12,193 nucleotides of DNA, taken from assembly GCA_021828225.1 (NCBI GenBank), contig JAKASH010000038.1, positions 1 to 12,193 of the forward strand, written 5' to 3'. Positions 1 through 7,634 of this stretch are shown in pieces (position 1 is the first letter of the stretch; each line of letters starts with the position of its first letter). The notes below the pieces were generated by a model that worked only from the letters and a program-made list of their open reading frames with translations, was not told where the DNA came from and made no database searches. This stretch comes from Acidobacteriota bacterium (GTDB lineage Bacteria; Acidobacteriota; Terriglobia; UBA7540). Made by a program: the position numbers and the translations under genes.

Positions 1-101
1 ACCTGGATCACAATAAAGGGAATTGCGGTAAGCGCAATGAAAATCAGCAGTCGCCAGCCGGACCGAATGCCGTTGGGCCCTCTAAGAACATTTTCCAACA
101 T
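1..101 (-). CDS. Probable CPBP-family intramembrane metalloprotease, N-terminal fragment
   Basis: An ATG at 99-101 on the minus strand opens a frame of 33 codons that runs off the left edge without a stop. A good ribosome binding site (AGGAG, 108-112) lies 6 bases upstream, which fixes the start. The peptide begins MLENVLRGPNGIRSGWR and continues into a hydrophobic stretch (about residues 17-33) that looks like a first membrane helix. A short arm with a GLR/GIRxGWRLL motif followed by a helix is typical of CPBP (Rce1/CAAX-like) intramembrane proteases, where it precedes the catalytic EExxxR and HxxxN motifs. Those motifs would lie outside the window, so activity cannot be judged. The gene follows lepA by 27 bases on the same strand and is probably co-transcribed with it. 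The family call is inferred from the N-terminus only; another small membrane protein is possible. Confidence 0.55.
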   Translation of the reverse strand, partial: MLENVLRGPNGIRSGWRLLIFIALTAIPFIVIQ

Positions 102-128
102 CGGGATCTCCTGGGCAGAGAAGAAATT

Positions 129-1931
129 CTATTCGTTGACACGCAGCACTGCAAGGAAAGCTTCCTGGGGAATATCAACTTTGCCCACACGCTTCATGCG
201 TCGCTTCCCTTCCTTCTGTTTTTCGAGAAGCTTGCGTTTCCGCGTGATGTCGCCACCATAGCACTTGGCGAGAACGTTTTTCCGCATCGCGGGTACGTTT
301 TCGCGGGCAATGATTTTGGAGCCGATCGAAGCCTGAATGGCCACCTCAAAAAGCTGGCGCGGGATGAGCTTCCGCATCTTCTCGCAGAGGCTGCGCGCGC
401 GCGCCTGAGCGAGGTCTCGATGACAAATGAACGAGAGCGCGTCCACCACTTCTCCGGATACCAGCAAATCCACCTTGGCCAGATTCGACTCCCAATACCC
501 TGAAAAATGGTAATCGAGAGAAGCGTAGCCGCGCGAAACAGATTTCAGCCGGTCATAAAAGTCCAGAACGACCTCATTCAGCGGCAATTCGTAGGTGAGC
601 AGCACACGTTTCTGGGCTACGTACTCAAACCCCTTCTGGATCCCGCGCTTCTCTTCCGCCAATGCCAGAATGCCGCCCAGGTAGTCGTCATGGGTCAGGA
701 TCAGCACCGTGATGACAGGCTCTTCGATTTTGGCAATTTCGTTCGGCTCTGGAAACCTGGTGGGATTATTGATGTCCCGGACCTCTCCATCTTTCGTTGT
801 CACGCGATAACGGACACCCGGGGCGGTGGTGATCAGATCGAGCTTGAATTCCCGCTCCAGCCGTTCCTGAACGATCTCCATGTGCAGGAGTCCTAAGAAT
901 CCACACCGGAAACCAAAACCCAGGGCGGCGGAATTTTCCGGCTCGTAAAACAGCGACGAATCGTTTAAGCGCAGTTTTTCAAGGGCGTCGCGCAATGACT
1001 CGTAGGCGCTCGCATCGACGGGATAAAGGCCGGCAAACACCATGGGCTTGATGTCTTCGAAGCCTGGAAGGGGCTCTGCCGCCGGGCGATCGTCCTGTGT
1101 AATCGTGTCGCCGATCTTCGTGTCTGCCACGCGCTTGATGTTGGCAATCACAAACCCGACTTCGCCGGCGTGCAGGCTTTCAACGGGGACCGCCGCCGGC
1201 GTCAGGATGCCCAGTTGCTCCACGGTATAAAGCTGGTTGTTCGACCACAACCGAATCTTCATGCCGGGGACCAGCGTGCCTTGAACCACCCGCGCCAGGA
1301 CCACGACGCCGCGGTAACTGTCAAACCAGGAATCAAAGATCAGGGCCTGCAAGGGAGCTTCCGGAGAGCCTGTGGGCGGAGGAATCCTCGACACAATCGC
1401 CTCGAGCACCTCTTCGATCCCAATTCCCTGCTTTGCACTGATCAGCAGGGCACCGCTCGAGTCAATCGCCAGGGTCTGCTCAATTTGATGGCGGGTTCCC
1501 TCAACGTCCGCGCCGGGCAGGTCAATCTTGTTGATCACCGGAACAATTTCCAGGTTATTGTTCATGGCGAGTTGAGCATTGGCCAGCGTCTGGGCCTCGA
1601 CGCCCTGTGAGGCATCGATGACGAGCAACGCGCCCTCGCACGCTGAAAGGCTTCTCGACACTTCGTAGGAAAAATCGACGTGCCCGGGAGTATCAATCAG
1701 GTTCAATTGATATTCGTGCCCGTCGTTGGCTTTATAGATCAATCGTACCGAGTGCGCTTTGATCGTAATTCCCCGTTCGCGCTCCAGATCCATGGAATCG
1801 AGAACCTGCTCCGACATATTCCGCTTCGCAATCGTCCCGGTCACCTCCAGCAGACGGTCGGCGAGAGTGGATTTCCCGTGATCGATGTGGGCGACAATCG
1901 AGAAATTACGGATATAGCGTGCGTCAGTCAT
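129..1931 (-). CDS. lepA: Elongation factor 4 (LepA), ribosome back-translocating GTPase
   Basis: Complete 600-residue LepA, the usual length of the family. LepA binds the ribosome, acts in back-translocation and in relief of stalled or stressed translation, and hydrolyses GTP. All GTPase motifs are visible: P-loop AHIDHGKST (14-22), RGITI switch I (53-57), DTPGH switch II (80-84), NKID (134-137) and SAK (165-167). The EF-G-like domains II, III and V follow (for example the [14 protein letters not shown] segment). The LepA-specific C-terminal domain is present, with its basic [29 protein letters not shown] segment near residues 555-580, and it ends normally. The start at 1931 gives the family's short N-terminal arm ([21 protein letters not shown]). 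No strong Shine-Dalgarno is seen. A promoter at 2041-2069 and a small hairpin at 1947-1961 lie upstream. A probable CPBP protease gene follows 27 bases downstream. Confidence 0.97.
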   Translation of the reverse strand: MTDARYIRNFSIVAHIDHGKSTLADRLLEVTGTIAKRNMSEQVLDSMDLERERGITIKAHSVRLIYKANDGHEYQLNLIDTPGHVDFSYEVSRSLSACEGALLVIDASQGVEAQTLANAQLAMNNNLEIVPVINKIDLPGADVEGTRHQIEQTLAIDSSGALLISAKQGIGIEEVLEAIVSRIPPPTGSPEAPLQALIFDSWFDSYRGVVVLARVVQGTLVPGMKIRLWSNNQLYTVEQLGILTPAAVPVESLHAGEVGFVIANIKRVADTKIGDTITQDDRPAAEPLPGFEDIKPMVFAGLYPVDASAYESLRDALEKLRLNDSSLFYEPENSAALGFGFRCGFLGLLHMEIVQERLEREFKLDLITTAPGVRYRVTTKDGEVRDINNPTRFPEPNEIAKIEEPVITVLILTHDDYLGGILALAEEKRGIQKGFEYVAQKRVLLTYELPLNEVVLDFYDRLKSVSRGYASLDYHFSGYWESNLAKVDLLVSGEVVDALSFICHRDLAQARARSLCEKMRKLIPRQLFEVAIQASIGSKIIARENVPAMRKNVLAKCYGGDITRKRKLLEKQKEGKRRMKRVGKVDIPQEAFLAVLRVNE

Positions 1932-1946
1932 GTTGTCTTTGGCTTG

Positions 1947-1961
1947 CCTGTTTCAGACAGG
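1947..1961 (-). other. Small hairpin in the lepA leader
   Basis: CCTGT and ACAGG form a perfect 5 bp stem around a 5-base loop, ending 15 bases upstream of the lepA ATG. On the plus strand the loop reads TTCAG, so it contains the TTCA loop seen in the hairpin repeats at 2107-2165 and 4889-4945. It lies inside the expected lepA 5' leader, where it could reduce ribosome access or simply be a repeat remnant. A stem this short may be chance. Confidence 0.25.
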
Positions 1962-2040
1962 AACCTACTCAAGAGACGACTCGTGGGGCGGCAGAGACGG
2001 CGGGTTTCGGCCCAAAGCTGTCATTCTTGAACCCTTTGAA

Positions 2041-2069
2041 AATCTATCAAACGGCGGCTCTTCTGTCAA
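2041..2069 (-). promoter_or_regulatory. Sigma70-type promoter for lepA
   Basis: On the minus strand a perfect -35 box TTGACA (2064-2069) is followed after exactly 17 bp by TAGATT (2041-2046), which matches 4 of 6 bases of the -10 consensus. Transcription would start near 2034, leaving a leader of about 100 bases before the lepA ATG. The position, directly upstream of a complete minus-strand gene and in a gene-free gap, supports the call. It has not been tested experimentally. Confidence 0.6.
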
Positions 2070-2106
2070 TTTCACTCGGCGCCGCAAATCGACTCATCTT
2101 GGTTTT

Positions 2107-2165
2107 GTAGCGCCGGGCTTCAGCCCCGGCACCGCCCCAAAATGCCGACCTGAAGGTCGGCGCTA
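2107..2165. repeat. Head-to-head pair of TTCA-loop hairpin repeats (REP-like)
   Basis: Two related units face each other. The left unit reads GTAG then a GC-rich hairpin, GCCGGGC / GCCCCGGC, around TTCA (2107-2130), with one bulged base. The right unit (2144-2165) on the minus strand reads TAGC then a perfect 7 bp stem, GCCGACC / GGTCGGC, also around TTCA. The outer ends TAGCGCCG and CGGCGCTA are inverted copies. Stem bases differ between the units while pairing is kept. The pair lies in the gap between lepA (minus) and the crotonase gene (plus), about 240 bases before the latter. The rest of that gap (2166-2396) shows no convincing ORF or promoter. Confidence 0.75.
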
Positions 2166-2408
2166 TGGAAAGTTGTGTCATCCCACGGCTCCAAGACCGC
2201 ACTGCTGGGCTGTCGCAAACTCATGATCCCGGAATTACGAACAATCAAGCTTGGTTAAGAGCTTTAGGAACATATCGGGTCGCCCCTTCCTGCTATCATA
2301 GGAATGAATGAAATCGAACCGTCATAAGCTGTTTGCACGCTGCCGCGCCACGGCTCTGCAATCCTTTCCAGGACCTTTCGTGTCACACTTCATCACGGAG
2401 GTGGCTTG

Positions 2409-3191
2409 ATGAGTTACGAAACGCTGCTTTATGAAATCCGAACCGGAATCGCTTATTTGACAGTGAACCGGCCCCAAAAGCTGAATGCGCTTAATCACAA
2501 GGCGATTCAGGAACTCACCGCCTGTTTCAAAGAGATTCGCGAAGCCTCTGAGGTGCAGGGCGCGATCTTGACGGGTGCGGGCGAAAAGGCCTTCGTCGCC
2601 GGAGCGGACATCAATGAGCTGGCGGCTTTAACGCCGGCCCAGGCCAGGGAAACAGCGCTCCGAGGCCAGGCGCTGATGAATCTGATCGAGACGCTGGGCA
2701 AGCCCGTCATCGCGGCGGTGAACGGTTTCGCCCTGGGTGGCGGCTGCGAATTGGCAATGGCCTGCACCCTGCGCATCGCCACAGACAACGCACGTTTCGG
2801 ACAGCCGGAAGTCAAACTGGGGCTGATTCCGGGCTATGCCGGAACTCAGCGTCTGCCGCGACTGGTAGGCAAAGGCCGCGCGCTGGAGATGATTCTTAGC
2901 GGCGATCCCGTCAGCGCCCAGGAAGCCTGGAGAATCGGATTGGTCAACCAGGTGGTGGGCGCTCCTGAATTGATTCCGGCCGCCGAGAGAGCGATTCAAA
3001 AGATTACAGCCAACAGTCCTGTTACAATCAGGTATGCTCTTCAGGCTGTGAATCGAGGGATGGAAATGCCGGCAGGAGACGGGGAATTATTGGAAGCCAG
3101 CCTGTTCGGACTCTGCTGCGCCACCGCGGACATGAAGGAAGGAACGCGGGCCTTTCTTGAAAAACGCCCGCCAAAATTCAAAGGCGAGTAG
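2409..3191 (+). CDS. Enoyl-CoA hydratase/isomerase family protein (crotonase fold)
   Basis: A 260-residue protein of typical crotonase length. It probably hydrates 2-enoyl-CoA to 3-hydroxyacyl-CoA in the cytoplasm, as in fatty-acid beta-oxidation or butanoyl-CoA metabolism. Visible are the acyl-CoA/oxyanion-hole segment AFVAGADINEL (61-71), the second oxyanion segment NGFALGGGCELAMACT (105-120), and FGQPEVKLGLIPGYAGTQRL (130-149). Both catalytic glutamates of true hydratases are present (E114 in GGGCE, E134 in GQPE), which favours hydratase over the isomerase or dehalogenase branches. The ATG at 2409 is chosen because GGAGGT (2397-2402) lies 6 bases before it; an in-frame TTG at 2406 would be only 3 bases away. 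nusB follows after 47 bases, possibly in the same transcript. The exact substrate chain length cannot be read from the sequence. Confidence 0.93.
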   Translation: MSYETLLYEIRTGIAYLTVNRPQKLNALNHKAIQELTACFKEIREASEVQGAILTGAGEKAFVAGADINELAALTPAQARETALRGQALMNLIETLGKPVIAAVNGFALGGGCELAMACTLRIATDNARFGQPEVKLGLIPGYAGTQRLPRLVGKGRALEMILSGDPVSAQEAWRIGLVNQVVGAPELIPAAERAIQKITANSPVTIRYALQAVNRGMEMPAGDGELLEASLFGLCCATADMKEGTRAFLEKRPPKFKGE

Positions 3192-3238
3192 TCATATGAC
3201 TTATAGCTCGACGGGAGTGGGGAATAATCAAGATATCG

Positions 3239-3661
3239 ATGGGTTCTAGAACAAAATCTCGTGAGTTCACGCTCCAGATGCTTTTCCAGTGGGAAGTGGG
3301 CAAGCACCCGCCGGGCTACGTGCTCCAGACCTTCATGAGCGGGCGCCGCGTATCACCTGACGTTGATGCTTTTGCCCGCGAATTGTTCGAAGGAACGGTG
3401 AGCGAAGTCGCCGCCCTCGATCACATGATCGCAGAGCACACCCAGCACTGGAGAATGGAGCGCATGCCCGCCATTGATCGCAACATCCTGCGAATGGCGC
3501 TCTATGAAATCCTTCACCATCCTGAAACTCCCGTGGCAGTCGTCATTAATGAAGCGATTGAGCTGGCGCGGCGATTCTCCGGGGAAGAATCCGTCGAGTT
3601 TGTTAACGGTGTGCTGGATGGAATTTGCAAGTCGCTGCCCCAAGCGCAACCCAAGATGTGA
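3239..3661 (+). CDS. nusB: Transcription antitermination factor NusB
   Basis: A 140-residue protein of normal NusB length. NusB pairs with NusE (ribosomal protein S10), binds boxA RNA and supports antitermination on rRNA operons. The N-terminus has the basic RxKSRE-type start (residues 4-9) followed by the helix FTLQMLFQWE (10-19). The C-terminal half carries the family signatures DRNILRMALYEIL (80-92) and VINEAIELARRFSGEESVEFVNGVLDGI (around 102-129). The start at 3239 fits the family N-terminus, but only a distant purine-rich stretch (GGGAGTGGGG) precedes it, so initiation may be modest or depend on read-through from the crotonase gene 47 bases upstream. The usual neighbour ribH is absent. 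The stop lies 18 bases from the stop of the convergent protease gene, with no terminator between. Confidence 0.95.
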   Translation: MGSRTKSREFTLQMLFQWEVGKHPPGYVLQTFMSGRRVSPDVDAFARELFEGTVSEVAALDHMIAEHTQHWRMERMPAIDRNILRMALYEILHHPETPVAVVINEAIELARRFSGEESVEFVNGVLDGICKSLPQAQPKM

Positions 3662-3679
3662 AAGCCGTGTCTGCCTGCA

Positions 3680-4783
3680 TTACGGCGCAGCGCTCCGGGC
3701 GTATGCAATGCGCTTTTCGATGGAGGGGTGGGAGTGGAAAATGAACTCGATCCAGGCGGCGGGCTGGCGCTCGCTGAGATTTAATTCTGCAAGCTTCTCC
3801 ATGCTGGTGATGAAGGCCGATTTGCTTGGGATGGTCTTCAAGGCATAGTCGTCGGCTTGCCGCTCCAGCCAGCGCGAGTGGCTGTTGACCCAGGGCAGCA
3901 GAATCACCGAAAGCCCTGTGCTGACCAGAATCAGCAGAGGCAAATTCGCAAAGTCCGCGATTCCCCGGAAACCCAGCGCCGGGCCCCACTTCAGCAGACA
4001 CACATTGGCAAGGTAAAACCCCACGTACGTGCTCAAAGTCTGGATTACGATAGCTCGAAAGACGTGGTGGCGAACGTGGTGTCCAAATTCATGGGCCAGT
4101 ACCGCTTCCACCTCTTCGGCCGTGAACTTTTCCAGCAGAGTATCCGACAGAATGATGCGCCGCGTATTGCCCAGGCCCACGAGTGCCGCATTGGCCTTCT
4201 TCGTCTTCTCGCTCAGCTTCCACTCAAACACGCCGCGAACGCGCGTGCCCGCCCGCCGTGAAAGTTCGAGCAGGCGATTGGTCAGCTCGGTATCTTCGAT
4301 GGGCCTGAACTTGAAGAAGATAGGAAACAGCAGCACCGGGGCAAGATTGGCAAGCAAAATAAAGAAGGCCACAAACGCCGTGGCGGATATGGCCCACCAG
4401 TAAACCGGCCAGTTTCGCATGGTCCAGTAAATGAACTCCACGCCAAGGATGGCCAGCGTTCCTCCGACCGCCACCCCCTTAAGCTCATCTTTGATCCAGC
4501 TCCAAAGCGTAAGGTTCGACAACCCATAACGATGTTCCAGCCAGTAGCCCTTCAAGTAACTCAGGGGAAGACCGGGCAGTTCGAGAACCAGTCCAATGAG
4601 AACTACGTAGACCAGCAAAGCCAGCGCGGCGTGGGATGTCACATCTTCTGCTAAAGTGCGCAGACCGGTTGCCCATCCGGCAAAGAGCAGGAGAAACAGC
4701 AACGCGAGATCAAGCGCAAACCCTGCTATCGCCAGGATTCGCCCTGTCCGGTGGTAACCTTTAGCTCGTAGCGGTTCATCCAT
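3680..4783 (-). CDS. M48 family membrane metallopeptidase, Ste24/CAAX protease 1-like
   Basis: A 367-residue integral membrane zinc protease. The zinc-binding HExxH motif is HEFGH (231-235), the third zinc ligand is E307 in ERQADDYAL, and SHPS (351-354) near the end is the usual family signature. The N-terminal region has several hydrophobic segments (about 15-37, 51-75, 105-122, 128-155) and the EHRYGLSNLTLWSWIKDELKG segment (83-103), characteristic of the M48 N-terminal domain of Ste24-type enzymes rather than of HtpX. Two more helices lie near 245-265 and 280-300. It is a little shorter than typical Ste24 proteins, mainly at the N-terminus. Bacterial members are generally linked to membrane protein quality control, and the substrate here is unknown. 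No clear Shine-Dalgarno precedes the ATG at 4783. The gene converges with nusB. Confidence 0.92.
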   Translation of the reverse strand: MDEPLRAKGYHRTGRILAIAGFALDLALLFLLLFAGWATGLRTLAEDVTSHAALALLVYVVLIGLVLELPGLPLSYLKGYWLEHRYGLSNLTLWSWIKDELKGVAVGGTLAILGVEFIYWTMRNWPVYWWAISATAFVAFFILLANLAPVLLFPIFFKFRPIEDTELTNRLLELSRRAGTRVRGVFEWKLSEKTKKANAALVGLGNTRRIILSDTLLEKFTAEEVEAVLAHEFGHHVRHHVFRAIVIQTLSTYVGFYLANVCLLKWGPALGFRGIADFANLPLLILVSTGLSVILLPWVNSHSRWLERQADDYALKTIPSKSAFITSMEKLAELNLSERQPAAWIEFIFHSHPSIEKRIAYARSAAP

Positions 4784-4867
4784 AGCGATACACGGCGAAT
4801 AAGTAAATTCCCGTCCGACGCGTCAGGGCCCCGATTCATCGCGGCCGCTGCGAAACCCGGTATTCCA

Positions 4868-4965
4868 ACCGCTTTAGCCGCTGAGGGGCCTCAGGGGCTG
4901 AAGCCCTGGATGCTACTCAGGCACGTCTTGCGGCATGGCTGAAGCCATTCCCTGACAGCCTGTCA
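4868..4965. repeat. Degenerate hairpin repeat cluster upstream of the M48 protease gene
   Basis: Three small imperfect hairpins sit close together: around CCGCTTTAGCCG (4869-4880), around CAGGGGCTGAAGCCCTG (4892-4908) and ATGGC-TGAA-GCCAT (4935-4948). A 13-base palindrome TGACAG-C-CTGTCA (4953-4965) follows. Read on the minus strand the middle unit begins GTAGCATCCAGGGC and has a TTCA loop, matching the layout of the 2107-2165 repeats. The cluster lies between the end of the mutase gene and the start of the protease gene. Apart from it, the 242-base gap (4784-5025) shows no gene and no clear promoter. Confidence 0.5.
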
Positions 4966-5025
4966 AACCACCCATGCGCAAACACTTAGGTCGTAATGCA
5001 TAGGAAAATAGCTGCCCCTCGCCTG

Positions 5026-6462
5026 CTATTGCGAATGGCGCCGGGCAAATTCAGCCATGGCATCCAGAAGATCCGTTACCTGCTCCCGTGAGGGCGCTTC
5101 CGCGTAGAGCCGCAAAACGTTCTCGGTCCCCGAGGTCCGCACAAGAACCCACATCGAATCTCCCAACATCATTTTGATGCCGTCCATGTCGTTCAGCGAA
5201 AGGATCTTGAAGCCTCCGACAGACTTCAGCTTTCCTTCCCCGACTTGCTTGACCACCCGCTGCGCGTCGGCCTTGTCAATTTCCAGATCCAGCCGGCGGT
5301 AGTAGTGCGGGCCATACTCTTCCTCGAGTTCATGGATCAGCTCGCCCAGGTCTTTCCCTCTTTGCGCCATGATGTCGGCAAGGTAGAGGGAATTCAGAAT
5401 GCCGTCGCGCTCCGGCAGATGGCCGCGGACTGCAATCCCGCCGCTTTCCTCGCCGCCAATCAAGATGTCTCGCTCCAGCATCAGGTCGCAGACGTACTTG
5501 AAGCCAATCGGCGTAACGTGCAGCGGCAGGGAGTGTTTCGCGGCAATCTTGTCGATCATCTGGGTGGTCGAGATCGTCTTGACCACCTCGCCTTTCTGCC
5601 CCAGATGCTGGACCAGGTGCCTGAGCAAGATCGAAAAGATCTTGTGGGAATCGACCGTATTGCTCTGGGCATCAACGGCCCCGATTCGATCGGCATCGCC
5701 ATCGGTGGCAAATCCGGCGTCCGACCTGGTTTCCAGAACAGCCGCCTTCAAATCTTCCAGGTGCGGATCGATGGGCTCGGGGTTGATTCCAGGAAACAGC
5801 GGATTGTGCTCGCCGTGAATCTCGGAATATGAAATGCCGGCCTCATCGAACAAGCGGGCGAGACACCCGCGGGCAGCGCCATACATGGGATCGATAACAA
5901 ATTTCCTGCCGCTCGAACGAATGCGCTCCAGGGACACCAGCGTCTTCAGCCGGTCGAGATAAGGGCTGACCAGATCAACCGTTTCGACTTGCGCGGAAGC
6001 GCTTTTCGAAGCCGCTGTTTCCTCAGGAACTCCTTCCGGAAGATAAGCCTCAACCCTCTTCATGATGGCCGGCGAGGCCGAACCGCCATACGGCGCCTTG
6101 AATTTAATGCCATTCCAGATATACGGATTGTGGCTGGCCGTCACCACCAGCGCGCCGGCGGTCTTTCGCGTCACTACCGCGTAGCTGACCGCAGGCGTCG
6201 GAGTGCCACGGTCGGCGAGCAGCACAGGAACGCGCTCAGCCGCAACCTGCCGGGCGGCTTCGCGGGCGGCTTCCGCAGAGAGAAACCGCATGTCATACCC
6301 GATCACCAGGCCGTCTTCAGGCCGGCCTTCCTGCCGAACATAGCGTGCAATAGCAGTGGCGACGCGGCGCACGTTCTCGAAAATAAAGGTGTCGCCAATG
6401 ATTCCGCGCCAGCCGTCCGTCCCGAACTTGATCTGTTCCGCTTGACCCAGAACAACCTCCAT
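5026..6462 (-). CDS. Phosphoglucomutase/phosphomannomutase family phosphohexomutase
   Basis: A 478-residue alpha-D-phosphohexomutase that moves phosphate between C6 and C1 of a hexose. All four signature loops are present: the phosphoserine loop TASHNP (108-113, catalytic S110), the metal-binding loop DGDADR (254-259), the sugar-specificity loop GEESGG (337-342) and the phosphate-binding loop RTSGTE (442-447). GEESGG is commoner in phosphoglucomutases, but dual-specificity enzymes exist, and the position directly behind manA and manC suggests it supplies mannose-1-phosphate. The frame is open upstream to 6612, but the extra 50 residues overlap manC and lack family resemblance. The family N-terminus (IKFGTDGWRG) begins 11 residues after the ATG at 6462, so that start is chosen. 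It has only a distant purine-rich AAGAGAAGAG as a possible binding site. It is the last gene of the coaD operon, 55 bases after manC. Confidence 0.92.
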   Translation of the reverse strand: MEVVLGQAEQIKFGTDGWRGIIGDTFIFENVRRVATAIARYVRQEGRPEDGLVIGYDMRFLSAEAAREAARQVAAERVPVLLADRGTPTPAVSYAVVTRKTAGALVVTASHNPYIWNGIKFKAPYGGSASPAIMKRVEAYLPEGVPEETAASKSASAQVETVDLVSPYLDRLKTLVSLERIRSSGRKFVIDPMYGAARGCLARLFDEAGISYSEIHGEHNPLFPGINPEPIDPHLEDLKAAVLETRSDAGFATDGDADRIGAVDAQSNTVDSHKIFSILLRHLVQHLGQKGEVVKTISTTQMIDKIAAKHSLPLHVTPIGFKYVCDLMLERDILIGGEESGGIAVRGHLPERDGILNSLYLADIMAQRGKDLGELIHELEEEYGPHYYRRLDLEIDKADAQRVVKQVGEGKLKSVGGFKILSLNDMDGIKMMLGDSMWVLVRTSGTENVLRLYAEAPSREQVTDLLDAMAEFARRHSQ

Positions 6463-6517
6463 GTTGTTGCCAAAGACTCTTCTCTTCGAATCCGCAATTC
6501 GTTCAACAATACATTCG

Positions 6518-7627
6518 TTATAACAAGCTTTTGATGCCCCGCCGCTCCAATTCCTGCACGGCTTTGCCCACTTTTTGCGATTGCTCGCGAGGGCAAACCA
6601 GCACCGCGTCACCCGTTTGAACGATGACGAGGTTCTCTACCCCGATAGTAACAACAAAGTTCTTGTTGCCGACAATCATGTTCCCTTTGGAATCAAGGCA
6701 AAGGGAATTTTCTGGCCTGACATTGCCGTCGCCATCCTTCGCGCTCAGGTCGTAAGCCACGGCCCAGCTCCCCACATCGCTCCAGCCAATATCGGCGGGG
6801 ACGGCATACACCTCTTCAAGTTTTTCCATCAGGGCATAGTCGATTGAAATCTTTTCAAGCCGGGGAAACAGGTGCTTCAGCACGAGCGGATTGTCGATAC
6901 CTCCCGCGGCTGCAATGAGGCCAAGTCCGGCCGCCATGGTCGGCTGAAATCGCTGGAGGTTCTCAAGCAGCGTTGACGCGCGCCAGATGAACATGCCGGC
7001 GTTCCAAAGGTAGCATTTCGACGCCACGTATCGCCGGGCTACGGCAAGGTTTGGTTTCTCAGTGAATGCCTGGACGCGGTATATTTTTTGCCCGCCCGCC
7101 TGTTTTTCAAGCTCGCCCAGCCGGACGTAACCGTATCCCGTTTCGGGACGCACAGGTTCGAGACCGAGTACGACAGACCGGCCCTCCGCCGATGCCCAGC
7201 GGCAGGCCGCCTTCAGCGCATTGCGGAAAGTTCCCGGCTTCTGAATCACGTGGTCTGCCGGCAGCACCACCATGATTCCGTCGGGGTCACGCCGCAGAAT
7301 TTCATGGGCAGCCAGGCCGATTGTCGGCGCGGTATTGCGCTGGGCAGGTTCCGCAACAATCTGGCGTTTTGGGATGTTCGGCAGCAGCCGGACAATCTGG
7401 GACTGGACCAGCTTGTTGGTAAAGATGTAGATCTGCTCTGCCGGAACTATCCCTTCGACCCGGTTTACGGTCTGCTCAAGAAGCGTTGTGCCGCCAAATA
7501 TGCTGAGCAACTGCTTTGGATTCTTCCGGCGGCTCAGCGGCCAGAAGCGGGTCCCGCTTCCGCCAGCCATGATCACCACATAGACATGCCCGTAGAAGGA
7601 GCCCTGCGATTTCGTCGCTTTGCCCAT
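6518..7627 (-). CDS. manC: Mannose-1-phosphate guanylyltransferase
   Basis: A 369-residue nucleotidyltransferase making GDP-mannose from mannose-1-phosphate and GTP. The nucleotide-binding loop is AGGSGTRFWPLSR (21-33). Also visible are PADH (123-126), FTEKP (188-192), WNAGMF (208-213) and GWSDVGSW (281-288), in the order expected of the family. It is a single-function enzyme: the C-terminal cupin isomerase domain found in bifunctional ManC/AlgA proteins of about 470 residues is absent, and the isomerase is encoded separately by the gene just upstream. The start at 7627 is kept because a start at the internal MAGGSG would remove the first beta strand; AAGGG lies 4 bases before it. It begins 7 bases after the manA stop, so the two are surely co-transcribed. 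The mutase follows after 55 bases. Confidence 0.94.
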   Translation of the reverse strand: MGKATKSQGSFYGHVYVVIMAGGSGTRFWPLSRRKNPKQLLSIFGGTTLLEQTVNRVEGIVPAEQIYIFTNKLVQSQIVRLLPNIPKRQIVAEPAQRNTAPTIGLAAHEILRRDPDGIMVVLPADHVIQKPGTFRNALKAACRWASAEGRSVVLGLEPVRPETGYGYVRLGELEKQAGGQKIYRVQAFTEKPNLAVARRYVASKCYLWNAGMFIWRASTLLENLQRFQPTMAAGLGLIAAAGGIDNPLVLKHLFPRLEKISIDYALMEKLEEVYAVPADIGWSDVGSWAVAYDLSAKDGDGNVRPENSLCLDSKGNMIVGNKNFVVTIGVENLVIVQTGDAVLVCPREQSQKVGKAVQELERRGIKSLL

Positions 7628-7634
7628 AAGCCCT

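Noticed and set aside
2294..2299. TATCAT as a -10 box for the crotonase gene
   Set aside because: No acceptable -35 hexamer lies 16-18 bases upstream.
5007..5030. AATAGC / GCTATT stem followed by TTTTCC on the minus strand, as a terminator of the coaD operon
   Set aside because: The stem is only 6 bp, AT-rich, has a 12-base loop and includes the stop codon of the mutase; too weak to call.
6463..6612. A 50-codon N-terminal extension of the mutase
   Set aside because: It overlaps the manC 3' end, has no family resemblance, and the known N-terminal motif starts just after the ATG at 6462.
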